NCBI GenBank assembly: GCA_017405765.1
Contig: JAFQZS010000009.1
Location: forward strand, 1-52,835
Direction: 5' to 3'
From: Clostridia bacterium
GTDB taxonomy: Bacteria; Bacillota; Clostridia; Oscillospirales; RGIG577
DNA: 52,835 nucleotides
The position numbers were made by a program, and so were the translations under genes. The notes under the pieces are model-generated. The model made no database searches, was not told the DNA's origin, and worked only from the letters and a program-made list of their open reading frames with translations. How positions within the stretch are numbered: position 1 is the first letter of the stretch; each line of letters begins with the position of its first letter. Below, one piece after another: positions 42,682-51,783 of this stretch.

Positions 42682-43338
42682 TTACTGTTCGCCAATGGGG
42701 ATTATATCGGTTATTTCCGATCTTTCGCCGAGGTCCGTATAAATGTATACGAACGCGTTCGCGGGGTCGCCGTTTTCATTCTCGGTCTGACAGAAGAAGC
42801 AGTAATTCATGCCGCCTACTACCTGCTGGGACACGAGCGCAAGCGGTATGAACGGCGCGCCCTCGTGATCCTCAAACGCGCGGTCGAATATCGCGTGAAG
42901 CTCGTCCGTCACTACGGGCGACTCGGGGTCTCCCCATCCGCCCGACTCGTTTCCGGAGGAAACATGCGTTAGCACTCCCGTATCGGCCATTCTCGACAAA
43001 AGCGGCACGCCGGAGTCGTCCTCGGTAAGGTACACTAGCATAAACGTCTCCGGCTGTTCGCCCAAAAACTCTACGCGCGCAAGGAAAGCCGTGCCCGACG
43101 ATGTTTCGCCGAAATATGCCACGGGCGTCAAATGAACGCCAGCCGCGCCCTCAAACGCCTTTTCAAAGTCTGCGCGAAGCTGTGCCGATATTTCGGGCGG
43201 AGCCGTCTCGGTCGAGCCGTTTTCCGTATCGGTCGTCTCGGATGTATCGCTTGCGGGCGTCTCGTCGCCGTTGTTTGAGCAGGCCGCAAAAGCGAATACC
43301 ATTGCAAGCGCCAATATAAGCGCAATAAGTTTTTTCAT
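42682..43338 (-). CDS. Putative lipoprotein
   Basis: 218 residues from ATG 43338. Signal peptide KKLIALILALAMVFAFAAC with a lipobox-like FAFAAC, then a Ser/Thr/Asp-rich linker (ETPASDTSETTDTENGSTET) and a globular part of about 160 residues (HLTPVAYFGETSSGTAFLAR, GMNYCFFCQTENENG). No recognised domain. It should be exported and lipid-anchored. Confidence 0.75.
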   Translation of the reverse strand: MKKLIALILALAMVFAFAACSNNGDETPASDTSETTDTENGSTETAPPEISAQLRADFEKAFEGAAGVHLTPVAYFGETSSGTAFLARVEFLGEQPETFMLVYLTEDDSGVPLLSRMADTGVLTHVSSGNESGGWGDPESPVVTDELHAIFDRAFEDHEGAPFIPLALVSQQVVGGMNYCFFCQTENENGDPANAFVYIYTDLGERSEITDIIPIGEQ

Positions 43339-43477
43339 AGATTTATGCCTTCTTTCAAAAAAATTGTTTATTATGAACTCCATGCCGTCTCTACGAGATA
43401 CTACGGGCAGATTTCATATTCCTTATCAGACATAGGCTTCTTAAGCATCTATGTTTATAACGTCATGCGTATTTTGT

Positions 43478-43996
43478 TTATGAGATCGACGCGCCCAACG
43501 CTTTTGCCGCCGCCTCTTTCCCGACGCCAAGCACTTCTCCGAGATTTGTCCAGCCAAGATTGCGCTCGTATGTCTCATACCATCTTGTTGCCTGGCTGTA
43601 ATCAGAACCGCCCGCAGTCATGAGCAGCACGCTCTTTCGAGGAAAGGCGCCGTAGCCAAGATTCTTCAATTCGGCATAGAGCCTGTCAGCTGCCGTTTTA
43701 AGCGTACCCGTGATCGTCCAAAAATAGACCGGTGAAGCAAACACTATAACGTCTGCCGTGCGAAACGCCTTGTTGATCTCAGCCATATCATCTTTTTGAA
43801 CGCACGGATTTTCGCTGCCTTTAGGAGCTCTTGCACAACCGTTACATCCGAGGCATCCGTGGATCTCCATGTCTTGAAGATAAAACTCTGTCACCTCATT
43901 GCCCGCGCTTTCAGCGCCGTATGTGAAAGCCTTCACCAGCGCGTATGTATTTCCGTTCTTTCTTGCCGCTCCGTTTAATATCATAATTTTTGCCAT
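43478..43996 (-). CDS. Second iron-sulfur flavoprotein-like reductase
   Basis: 172 residues. MILNGAARKNGNTYALVKAF (FMN loop), CLGCNGCARAPKGSENPC (CxxCxxC and a fourth cysteine after 10 residues), VIVFASPVYFWTITGTLKTAADRL. Same family as the gene at 41925 but with a longer cysteine spacing and a shorter C terminus. Its specific partner is unknown. Confidence 0.85.
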   Translation of the reverse strand: MAKIMILNGAARKNGNTYALVKAFTYGAESAGNEVTEFYLQDMEIHGCLGCNGCARAPKGSENPCVQKDDMAEINKAFRTADVIVFASPVYFWTITGTLKTAADRLYAELKNLGYGAFPRKSVLLMTAGGSDYSQATRWYETYERNLGWTNLGEVLGVGKEAAAKALGASIS

Positions 43997-44081
43997 ACTT
44001 ACGCTCCTTCAAAAAAATTCACCTACATTGTACCATAAAGACGTATGCGCGCGTAAAAAAATGCATTTATTTAAGAAAAAA

Positions 44082-46850
44082 CTATTTTGCTCTTCGTGCA
44101 AGCTCGGCGTACATGCGCATAAGCGCGGATACGCAGTCCGTCTCGGTAAAGCCCTTTACGGGGAAGCCGTAGGCCGCCATGACTGCGCGGTCGTTGTCCT
44201 GATGCGCGCGGCGCAGCGCCGCCGTCATCGACGCCTCGTCGTACAAGTCGGCAAGGCTCGATTCGGGATTAAGCTCTCGCGCGTCAAGTATCGCCTGCGC
44301 CGTTTTCTCGATTTTCGCCTTCTGTTCCTCTGTCGGCGACGGCCACGGGAAGTTGTTGTAGACGATCGTATTGGAATAGCGGTAATCGCTTTTTAGCCTG
44401 CCGCACACGGCGCGCATCCACGCCATGTGGACGTTGGAGGTGAGAACGCCGAAATGATAAAGCTTTGCGTCGGGGATAATTAAAACAAGATTGCTTGCTA
44501 CTGTCTCCGGAGATAAAAATCCTATCGGAACATACTTTCTCTGCTCCGAAGACACACTCGGAACAATAATATACGTATGTTCAGTATGTCTGTTTTCCGT
44601 AAACAGTGTCGGTTTATCTGCCCATTGTCTTGTTGAGGCTTTTGTGCTGGCAAGGCGTGTATTTCTTACGTTTTCAACTCTCTCACGAACAGGCCTGCAC
44701 TTTTTTATAAATGCAGGGGATGCGCCTACAAGCCAAAGACAATAACGTCTCTTATTGTTAATGTATTCATCGGCCCCTATAAAAGCCCGTATATATTGCT
44801 TGGCTTCGGGTGCTTCTGAAAGTAAAGCATCCTTTTCTTCCGGAGAAAGTATTAAATTACCTCCATCTGTCGGTTGGCTGCCTTTACACATTGCGGGGAC
44901 ATCGCAAAGAGGCTTGGAACGCTTTTCTATAAATACTGTCGGGGCATTCAGCAAATATGCATTTATATTGTCAACGAGCTGTATTCTATCGGAGCTTTGC
45001 AACCGTTTTTTATTTGAATTAGGCAATGTACTAAAACCTACAATCACACAATGCACATGCGCCTTGATACTTGCCTCACTGTCCCAACGAAACGTTCGGT
45101 GTGCAAAGTCAATATGTATATTAAACCTGTCGTAAAGCGGCTTCCATACGCCCGCGACCTGCTCGCCCTGCGTTATGGAATTGGTAGACACAAACGCCGC
45201 TCTCACATCAGTGCCTTCCATGTAATCAGCTGCTTTATAATACCACCCTGCAACATAGTCTATATTTTTTCCCATGCCTGAATTAAGTGATTTTAAATCC
45301 TCTTTCTGAAAAGACGTTTGGTATGCATACCCCACGAACGGCGGATTGCCCATGATATACTTAACCTTCTCTTTCGGCACGACCTTTTCCCAATCCATGC
45401 GCAGGGCGTTGCCCTCCGTTATGTTGGCGTAGCTTCTAAGCGGCAGAAACTCAAGGCTCATATGTACTACGTCCTCGGTCTCCTTCATCATTTGGCTCTC
45501 AGCTATCCACAGCGCCGTTTTTGCCACCGTTACGGCAAAGTCGTTTATCTCAATGCCGTAAAACTGACCTATCGACACCTTTATCGGGTTTATCGTCTCG
45601 TTTCCGAAGGAAAGCTGACCGTAATTGAGCAGGGATATGACCTCGTTTTCAAGCCGCCGCAGAGAAATATACGTCTCCGTAAGGAAATTGCCGCTTCCGC
45701 AGGCGGGGTCGAAAAAGCACGGGTGCGACAGCTTCTCCTGAAATTCTCTGAGGCGCTTTTCGCGCGTTTTCGTTACGGTTATAGTCTTTATTTCCGAAAG
45801 CTCCGCCTTTAGATCGTTTAAAAAAAGCGGATCTATGACTTTATGTATATTTTCTATTGACGTATAATGCATTCCGCCCTTCCGGCGTGTTTCGCGGTTT
45901 AAGGTGCTTTCAAACAGCGCGCCGAATATCGTGGGGCTTATCTGTGACCAGTCGAAGTCGGCGCTTGCTTTTTTCAGAAGCACGTTTTTTATTTCTTCCG
46001 TAAACTGCGGTATTTCTATTTCTTTTTCGGCAAAAAGTCCCCCATTTACGTACGGAAAAGCCGCAAGCGACGGTTTTAAATACGGGTCCCTCTTCTCAAC
46101 AGGTGTATCGAGCACGTAAAAAAGCTGTTTTACGTGCTCGCGCATATCCTCCGGATCGTATTTTACAAGATAATCGTGAAACATCGTATGCCCGCCGAAA
46201 ACGCCGGCATCTTCGGCGTATAGGCAAAAAACGAACCTCACGCACAGCATATTAAGGCTTCTTTGCGCTTCGGCGCTGTCGGGGTCCTTGTACTGCTTTA
46301 AAAGCGCATCGTATAAAACGCCCACAAGCTCGCCCGCCTTAATGGAGACCTCCATCTCCTTTTTTATATACTCTTTTCCTATGTCCGTAAGGAAGTAAAG
46401 GCGCTGATACTCCTTTTCGAGATCAGAAAGCTCTACTATCTCGGGCGGGTCGTTGGGTCGGTTCATATCGTGTATCTGAAACTCCTTGAAGTTCGATACG
46501 ACTATCCAGCGCGGCTGCCTGTTAAACGGCATATAGCCGGCGTAACGGCGCGCCTGCCCGAACGGCGTAAGTATGCTGCCGTCCGACTGCTTATAGCCCT
46601 TGCTTAGGTCGATGTTTATGCCCTTTTGTTCTATGAGCACGCGCGTTTCTTCGATATATGCGTCAATAAAGCTGGTGTGATCCAATTTTACGGGCATCTC
46701 GAACGATATAAATTGAGCGGGATTATCCACGCCGTATACCTTTTGTAAAAGCTCTATCCAAAATACCGCCGTGTCCTGTTTTTCGTCTCCGCGATCCTTC
46801 CAATGCTCCGAAAAGCTTTTGGCGGCGGCGCGGCGTTCTGCGTCCGTCAT
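44082..46850 (-). CDS. Type IIL (MmeI-like) restriction-modification protein
   Basis: 922 residues; MmeI itself is 919. N-terminal endonuclease-like region with FIDAYIEETRVLIEQKG, matching a PD-(D/E)XK pattern (Asp, then E-Q-K), a helical connector, then the adenine methyltransferase with FFDPACGSGNFL (motif I, about residue 379) and NPPFVGYAY (motif IV, about residue 497), and a target-recognition domain. A single protein would cut and protect DNA; no separate restriction gene is needed. It lies between a flavoprotein gene and an FAH hydrolase gene, on the minus strand, with no mobility gene adjacent. No frameshift is visible, so it is probably active. Confidence 0.85.
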   Translation of the reverse strand: MTDAERRAAAKSFSEHWKDRGDEKQDTAVFWIELLQKVYGVDNPAQFISFEMPVKLDHTSFIDAYIEETRVLIEQKGINIDLSKGYKQSDGSILTPFGQARRYAGYMPFNRQPRWIVVSNFKEFQIHDMNRPNDPPEIVELSDLEKEYQRLYFLTDIGKEYIKKEMEVSIKAGELVGVLYDALLKQYKDPDSAEAQRSLNMLCVRFVFCLYAEDAGVFGGHTMFHDYLVKYDPEDMREHVKQLFYVLDTPVEKRDPYLKPSLAAFPYVNGGLFAEKEIEIPQFTEEIKNVLLKKASADFDWSQISPTIFGALFESTLNRETRRKGGMHYTSIENIHKVIDPLFLNDLKAELSEIKTITVTKTREKRLREFQEKLSHPCFFDPACGSGNFLTETYISLRRLENEVISLLNYGQLSFGNETINPIKVSIGQFYGIEINDFAVTVAKTALWIAESQMMKETEDVVHMSLEFLPLRSYANITEGNALRMDWEKVVPKEKVKYIMGNPPFVGYAYQTSFQKEDLKSLNSGMGKNIDYVAGWYYKAADYMEGTDVRAAFVSTNSITQGEQVAGVWKPLYDRFNIHIDFAHRTFRWDSEASIKAHVHCVIVGFSTLPNSNKKRLQSSDRIQLVDNINAYLLNAPTVFIEKRSKPLCDVPAMCKGSQPTDGGNLILSPEEKDALLSEAPEAKQYIRAFIGADEYINNKRRYCLWLVGASPAFIKKCRPVRERVENVRNTRLASTKASTRQWADKPTLFTENRHTEHTYIIVPSVSSEQRKYVPIGFLSPETVASNLVLIIPDAKLYHFGVLTSNVHMAWMRAVCGRLKSDYRYSNTIVYNNFPWPSPTEEQKAKIEKTAQAILDARELNPESSLADLYDEASMTAALRRAHQDNDRAVMAAYGFPVKGFTETDCVSALMRMYAELARRAK

Positions 46851-46865
46851 TTCGTCTTCTCCTTG

Positions 46866-47741
46866 TTATGCGTTATATCCTTCGGGCGTTTCCACGATAT
46901 TCGTAAGTCTGCCTATGCCCTCGATCTCGCAGACGACCTCGTCGCCGGGATGAAGCGTTTTAGGCGGATCGAAGCCCGCGCCCACACCTGCAGGCGTGCC
47001 CGTCGAGATTATCGTGCCTTTTTGCAGCGTTATCATCTGCGAAAGCTCCGATATTACGTAAGGTATATCGAATATCTGCTTCGAGGTGTTGGAGGACTGG
47101 CGAAGTTCTCCGTTTACATAAGAACGGATATTTAGATTATTGTAGTCCAAATCGTTCTTTGTCACGACGCACGGCCCCATCGGGCAGTATCCGTCAAGGC
47201 TCTTGCCGGCATACCACTGAAGGTGGCGCTGCTGAATGGTGCGCGCCGTCACGTCGTTGAGTATAGTATAGCCGAACACATAGTCGAGCGCGTTATCACG
47301 CGATACGCGCTTCGCCGTTTTGCCGATGATGAGCGCAAGCTCCACCTCGTAATCGAGACGGTCGTCAACGTCGCCGTGCCACGGAATGATCCCCCTATCG
47401 CCCGTCGCACGGTCTACGCGCTTTCCGAAATATGCGGGATATTCGCGCGGGCCGTTGAAATCAGCCGCCTTGAAGCGCGCCGACTCCTCGGCATGGTCGA
47501 GATAATTCACGCCCAAGCAGATTATATCGCGCACGGGCTCGGGTATGGGCGCAAGAATGCGCGCCTTATCGTAAGCGATATTCTCGCCCGTGTAGAACGA
47601 GCGTATCTTCTTCTCCTCCATGCCCATTATCTCCGTAAGCGACGTAAGTCCCTCAAGCACGCCTATCGTATTCCCCTCGGGGGCGGCGTTCAAAATGCCT
47701 ATGCCCGTTTTTTTCATGTATTCATACGTTACAAGCTTCAT
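46866..47741 (-). CDS. Fumarylacetoacetate hydrolase family protein
   Basis: 291 residues from ATG 47741 (SD GGGAGG). The conserved blocks ICLGVNYLDHAEES, DYEVELALIIGKTAKRV, FGYTILNDVTAR, GMCPMGP-type GYCPMGPCVV and IISTGTPAGVGAGFDPP are all present, with the metal-binding Glu residues in YEVELA. FAH proteins act as hydrolases or decarboxylases/tautomerases on acylpyruvate-type compounds; the specific substrate cannot be read from sequence. It starts 15 bases upstream of nothing else on its strand. Confidence 0.9.
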   Translation of the reverse strand: MKLVTYEYMKKTGIGILNAAPEGNTIGVLEGLTSLTEIMGMEEKKIRSFYTGENIAYDKARILAPIPEPVRDIICLGVNYLDHAEESARFKAADFNGPREYPAYFGKRVDRATGDRGIIPWHGDVDDRLDYEVELALIIGKTAKRVSRDNALDYVFGYTILNDVTARTIQQRHLQWYAGKSLDGYCPMGPCVVTKNDLDYNNLNIRSYVNGELRQSSNTSKQIFDIPYVISELSQMITLQKGTIISTGTPAGVGAGFDPPKTLHPGDEVVCEIEGIGRLTNIVETPEGYNA

Positions 47742-47891
47742 ATTTCCTCCCAACCGTGCAAAGATCCTGCACTGACACGCGGCGTATTTCTTTTTCTTTT
47801 ATTTTACCAACTCGGCCGCTAAAAGTAAATATATACCGCCCGCCTTGTTTTTTATAACTAAAACGGGTATACTTTTTAAAGAGGTGACGAC

Positions 47892-48155
47892 ATGGAGTTT
47901 AAATATGAGAACGAACGAATTTACTCGCTTGATGAAAACGGCCGCCTTGCGGCTGAGATAACGTTTCCGGCTCACGGCGATACGGCGGTGATAGATCACA
48001 CGTTCACCGACCCTTCCCTGCGCGGGCAGGGCGTTGCCGACAGACTTGTAAGAGAGGCGCTCCGCGTCATAAGAGCGCGCGGTCTCAAGCCTGCCGCGAC
48101 CTGCCCTTACGCCGTTAAATGGTTTGAAAAGCACCCCGAGGAAATAGGGAAATAA
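47892..48155 (+). CDS. Small GNAT-fold acetyltransferase (YidJ/GNAT_2 type)
   Basis: 87 residues. VIDHTFTDPSLRGQGVADRLVREAL carries the acetyl-CoA loop in the short GNAT domain, and KPAATCPYAVKWFEKHPEE is the typical family ending. Substrate unknown. SD AAAGAGGTGACGAC. Confidence 0.88.
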   Translation: MEFKYENERIYSLDENGRLAAEITFPAHGDTAVIDHTFTDPSLRGQGVADRLVREALRVIRARGLKPAATCPYAVKWFEKHPEEIGK

Positions 48156-48174
48156 AAGGCGTGGCGCCTTTTTG
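48156..48174 (+). terminator. Terminator after the GNAT gene
   Basis: AAGGCG / CGCCTT hairpin followed by TTTTT, directly after the stop codon. Confidence 0.6.
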
Positions 48175-48229
48175 TATTACATCGGGGGCGTATACGCGCC
48201 TCACACTATAAGCGCGCGAACTCCGACAA

Positions 48230-48265
48230 AAAAGGCGCGGGCGAATTAAATCGTCCGCGCCTTTT
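48230..48265 (-). terminator. Terminator of the secreted amine-oxidase-like gene
   Basis: Minus-strand AAAAGGCGCGGACGA / TCGCCCGCGCCTTTTTT with an ATTTAA-type loop, right after the stop codon at 48268. Confidence 0.75.
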
Positions 48266-48267
48266 AT

Positions 48268-49773
48268 TTAATATTTTATCCACTCAACTTCCGGCGTCGA
48301 ACCTGTTTCTTCAACATAGCAGGTATATCCCACGACGCCCGAGAACATCACGCGCCGCGCGTATTCATATACGCCGTAGTCATAATCGTCAACGAATACG
48401 CCGTTTTGGAGCACCTTTCCGTCAAAGTATGACACGGTATAAGCGTAGACGTCGCCGTTCTGACAGCTCATCACTGCGTATACGTCCATATCCGACGACG
48501 TATCGTCCGCCGCATGCGAAAGCTTAACGATGCATTCGTCAGTTCCGTCGTTGTTTACGTCAGCCCATGCATAATACGAGGGCGTAAGCGGTTTTTTTGA
48601 GTAGTTGTCGGCAGGTCCGCCCGCATCCAACGCCTCATCGAAGCGCATATATCCTCCCTCGTCTCCGTATGCGTCGGAGCATAGGAAGAAAAGCTCGCCG
48701 TTATTATTTATCGTATCCATTATCTGTGCGCGCGCCGTGCCGTCGTCGGCCCACTTCGGGCATTCGTATCCCTGCGCGCTTTGGAGCACATCGCGGTACT
48801 GAAGTATCGGAAGCTCTATATCTATGCGCCAGTCGTCCAATATTTTGGATCCAGCCACCAGATCCTTAAGCGGCGTATAATCGCCTTCGCCTATATCCTC
48901 TTCAAATAAGCCATATGCTACTTTTATCTCGCCGTTCTCCAAAGAGATCTTCGACAAAGACGCGTATCCCATATGTCCCCAATAGAGAGCGCATGCATTT
49001 TCGCCCGGCCATGAATAAAGCGACGTATGACCGCACTCTATCTCGCCTGCAAGCTTCATCTCGTCGTTCTTATACGTATATATCTTCATATAGCGTCCCG
49101 CTTCGGCAAAGCCGTAATGCATGAACAGTTCGGGCACGCCGTCCTTGTCGATATCGTAAAGCTGATACGATACGGCGTCGTTCTCATCGTAAGTCAAAAA
49201 CGAGCCGCCGATATTATCATAACGCGCCGAAGATACAGCCTCGCGGTACGAGCTCATCCAGCCCGCGTCGCCGAGCGCGTCGGGCGTCGATATGCGGACT
49301 TTTGCAGCCGCCGCGTCGTAATCAACGTAGAAACCGAGCGTCATGCCGAGGTCGCGCAGCTTGAAGTAGTTGTTGCCCCCTATATTATAGGCCGTCATAT
49401 CCACTTCCCTGCCGTTTATCGTCACACGCTGACTGCTCTTTACGCACGTTGACGACATACCTTCTCCCGCTTTGTTCTCATTGCCCTGCGCCTCGTAGCT
49501 TTGGCCCTTCGTAACGGTCACAACATGGTTTGCCTCGTCGTATCCCACGTCGAACTGCGACGACGTGCCGCCTACCATCGCCGCAACGTCTCTCAATTTA
49601 AAATAATTGTTGCCGTTGATATTGTAAGCCTGAGTCTGCACTGTTTGGCCGTTCACCGTAAGGCCCTGCTTTGTCAGCGTTACGGCGTCGGCCGCCTCGG
49701 CCCCGTATCCCAAAGCGGCCGGAGCTATCACCATAAGCGCGGACAATATAACTGAAATTATCGTTTTTTTCAT
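48268..49773 (-). CDS. Secreted protein with two copper-amine-oxidase-N-like repeats
   Basis: 501 residues from ATG 49773. Signal peptide KKTIISVILSALMVIAPAALGYGA. Two stalk-type repeats follow: NINGNNYFKLRDVAAMVGG at about residue 55 and NIGGNNYFKLRDLGMTLGF at about 130, as in copper amine oxidase N-terminal-like domains of Clostridia surface proteins. The C-terminal half has calcium-loop-like LYDIDKDGVPELF and WADVNNDGTDECIV (FG-GAP-like), suggesting a beta-propeller-type domain. The catalytic part of an amine oxidase is absent. Likely a secreted or surface adhesion/structural protein. Confidence 0.8.
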   Translation of the reverse strand: MKKTIISVILSALMVIAPAALGYGAEAADAVTLTKQGLTVNGQTVQTQAYNINGNNYFKLRDVAAMVGGTSSQFDVGYDEANHVVTVTKGQSYEAQGNENKAGEGMSSTCVKSSQRVTINGREVDMTAYNIGGNNYFKLRDLGMTLGFYVDYDAAAAKVRISTPDALGDAGWMSSYREAVSSARYDNIGGSFLTYDENDAVSYQLYDIDKDGVPELFMHYGFAEAGRYMKIYTYKNDEMKLAGEIECGHTSLYSWPGENACALYWGHMGYASLSKISLENGEIKVAYGLFEEDIGEGDYTPLKDLVAGSKILDDWRIDIELPILQYRDVLQSAQGYECPKWADDGTARAQIMDTINNNGELFFLCSDAYGDEGGYMRFDEALDAGGPADNYSKKPLTPSYYAWADVNNDGTDECIVKLSHAADDTSSDMDVYAVMSCQNGDVYAYTVSYFDGKVLQNGVFVDDYDYGVYEYARRVMFSGVVGYTCYVEETGSTPEVEWIKY

Positions 49774-49805
49774 ACTTTGCACCTCGCTCTTTTGTATGAA
49801 CGCCA

Positions 49806-49831
49806 AAGGGAGCCGCAAAACGGGCTCCCTT
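49806..49831 (-). terminator. Terminator of the first SDR gene
   Basis: AAGGGAGCC / GGGCTCCCTT hairpin with a GCAAAAC-type loop just after the SDR stop on the minus strand. Confidence 0.7.
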
Positions 49832-49852
49832 ATCAGCTTTATGATATAATAA

Positions 49853-50677
49853 TTATCTTCTGATGCCGCCCGAGTCAACGATAACTGCGTTGCCCGTGAT
49901 CTCGCTTGCAGCGTCGGAAGCGAGGAACAGTACCGCGTAAGCGATATCCTCAGGCTTCTGCGGACGACCGAGCGAGGTGTTGGCTGCCAGTCTCTTAACT
50001 ACGTCTTCTTCAGTCTTGCAGTCGCCGAAGATCATCGGATATCTGTCGATAAGCTCCTGACCTGCGCCCACGTACATATTGGTGAAGATAAAGCCGGGGC
50101 ATACTGCGTTTACGTTTACGTTCGACTTGCCGAGCTCAACGGAGCAGGACTGCGTGTAGCTGATTATAGCAAGCTTCGACGCGTTGTAATGCGGCATTGC
50201 CGCTGCCGGAGCGTATGCTGCCTGCGACGAGATGTTTACTATCTTGCCGCTCTTCTTCTCCTTGAAGATCGGAACGAAAGCCTTAGTTACGGTAACGGTA
50301 CCGATAAGGTTAGTTCCTACAAGGCGTCTCCAATCGGCCAGGTCGATGTTTGCCATCGGCGGACCCATTTTGCCGGGACCCGTCGTAACGCCTGCGTTGT
50401 TTACGAGGATATCAACAGTGCCGAAATCCTTAACGATAGCTTCCTTCGTAGCTGCTACCATTTCTTCGTTGGTGATATCGAGCTTGTAGAACTTAGCCTT
50501 TACGCCTTCGTCCTGACACATTTTTTCGGTTTCCTTGGCAAGCTCTTCCTTGAGATCGCAAATAGCCACGTTAGCGCCGGCCTTTGCGAACTGAACTGCC
50601 ATAGCGCGGCCCAAGCCTGCAGCGGCGCCGGTTATAACGGCCACTTTGCCCGGAAAACTGAATTTCACGTTCTGCAT
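49853..50677 (-). CDS. Short-chain dehydrogenase/reductase, copy 1
   Basis: 274 residues, classical SDR. Cofactor motif TGAAAGLG, an Asp at the end of beta-2 (AICDLKEE) pointing to NAD(H) preference, NNAGVTTGPG, and the catalytic Ser and Tyr with YNASK (Ser 13 residues before Tyr, as in FabG). Closely related to the next SDR. Substrate not readable; it could be a sterol, sugar or bile-acid-type alcohol. SD AGGAGG. Confidence 0.93.
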   Translation of the reverse strand: MQNVKFSFPGKVAVITGAAAGLGRAMAVQFAKAGANVAICDLKEELAKETEKMCQDEGVKAKFYKLDITNEEMVAATKEAIVKDFGTVDILVNNAGVTTGPGKMGPPMANIDLADWRRLVGTNLIGTVTVTKAFVPIFKEKKSGKIVNISSQAAYAPAAAMPHYNASKLAIISYTQSCSVELGKSNVNVNAVCPGFIFTNMYVGAGQELIDRYPMIFGDCKTEEDVVKRLAANTSLGRPQKPEDIAYAVLFLASDAASEITGNAVIVDSGGIRR

Positions 50678-50788
50678 ATTAATTAACCTCCTGTCTTATA
50701 TATAACCTCTCGTTCGAGATGCGGTTACTTTAATTTAAGTATATCACGTTCTTTTCGGATTTAAAAGAGTTTGGGCGATATTTCCGAA

Positions 50789-51616
50789 TTATCTTCTTAC
50801 GCCGCCCGAATCGACGATGATCGCGTTGCCCGTTATCTCGCTTGCGGCGTCGGAAGCAAGGAACAGTACGCAGTAAGCGATGTCCTCCGGCTTTTCGGGA
50901 CGTCCCAAAGACGTGCTTACGCGCGCAAGCTTCGTTACTACCCCTTCCTCGCTCTTGCAGTCGCCCAAAAGTCCCGGGAACTTCTCTATAAGCTCGTTGC
51001 CCGCGCCGTAGTAGATGGGCGTATATATGTATCCGGGGCATACGGCGTTTACGTTTACGTTGAACTTGCCGAGCTCAACGGAGCACGACTGCGTATAGCT
51101 TACTATCGCAAGCTTTGACGCGCAGTAATGCGGCATGGATACGGTCACGTTGTAAGCCGTCTGCGACGATATGTTTACTATCTTACCGCGCTTCTTCTCC
51201 TTTAAGATGGGGGCGAACGCCTTAGTCACTGTGACTGTGCCGATAAGGTTCGTGCCAATTAAACGCTTCCAGTCGTCAAGGTCGATGTTTGCCATCGGCG
51301 GGCCCATCTTGCCGGGAGCCGTCGTAACTCCGGCGTTGTTTACTAGTATGTCTACCGTGCCGAAATCCTTTAAAATCGCCTCCTTGACCTGTGCCGCCAT
51401 CTCCTCGTCGGTGATGTTCAGCTTGTAAAACTTCGCCTTAACGCCCTCTGCTTCGCAAAGCTTCGCAGTCTCTGTCGCAAGCTCCTCTTTAAGGTCGCAT
51501 ATTGCCACATTCGCGCCCGCTTTTGCAAACTGCAGCGCCATAGCGCGTCCCAAGCCCGCAGCCGCGCCCGTGATCACTGCGACCTGGTCCTTAAAATCAA
51601 ATTTGATGTTTTCCAT
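50789..51616 (-). CDS. Short-chain dehydrogenase/reductase, copy 2
   Basis: 275 residues. TGAAAGLG, AICDLKEE, NNAGVTTAPG, NISSQTAYNV and YCASK (Tyr, Lys). Its sequence matches copy 1 over nearly the whole length, with the same ending SDAASEITGNAIIVDSGGVRR, so the two arose by tandem duplication. SD GGGGG before ATG. Confidence 0.93.
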   Translation of the reverse strand: MENIKFDFKDQVAVITGAAAGLGRAMALQFAKAGANVAICDLKEELATETAKLCEAEGVKAKFYKLNITDEEMAAQVKEAILKDFGTVDILVNNAGVTTAPGKMGPPMANIDLDDWKRLIGTNLIGTVTVTKAFAPILKEKKRGKIVNISSQTAYNVTVSMPHYCASKLAIVSYTQSCSVELGKFNVNVNAVCPGYIYTPIYYGAGNELIEKFPGLLGDCKSEEGVVTKLARVSTSLGRPEKPEDIAYCVLFLASDAASEITGNAIIVDSGGVRR

Positions 51617-51735
51617 TGAATGACCCCCTGCTCTGTTAAAGAGTTTGATTTGTATTGCTATTGTATCATACCTTATTGTAAAAGTGAATGATTTTATACG
51701 AATTCCATAAAAATTACTCCCGCCGGAGCAAAAAA

Positions 51736-51761
51736 ACGCGGGGCGCTTTTGCGCCCCGCGT
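51736..51761 (-). terminator. Terminator of the third SDR gene
   Basis: ACGCGGGGCGC / GCGCCCCGCGT hairpin with a TTTT loop; on the minus strand it follows the SDR3 stop and is trailed by a T-run. Confidence 0.85.
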
Positions 51762-51783
51762 CACAGCGTAAAACTGTATTTTG

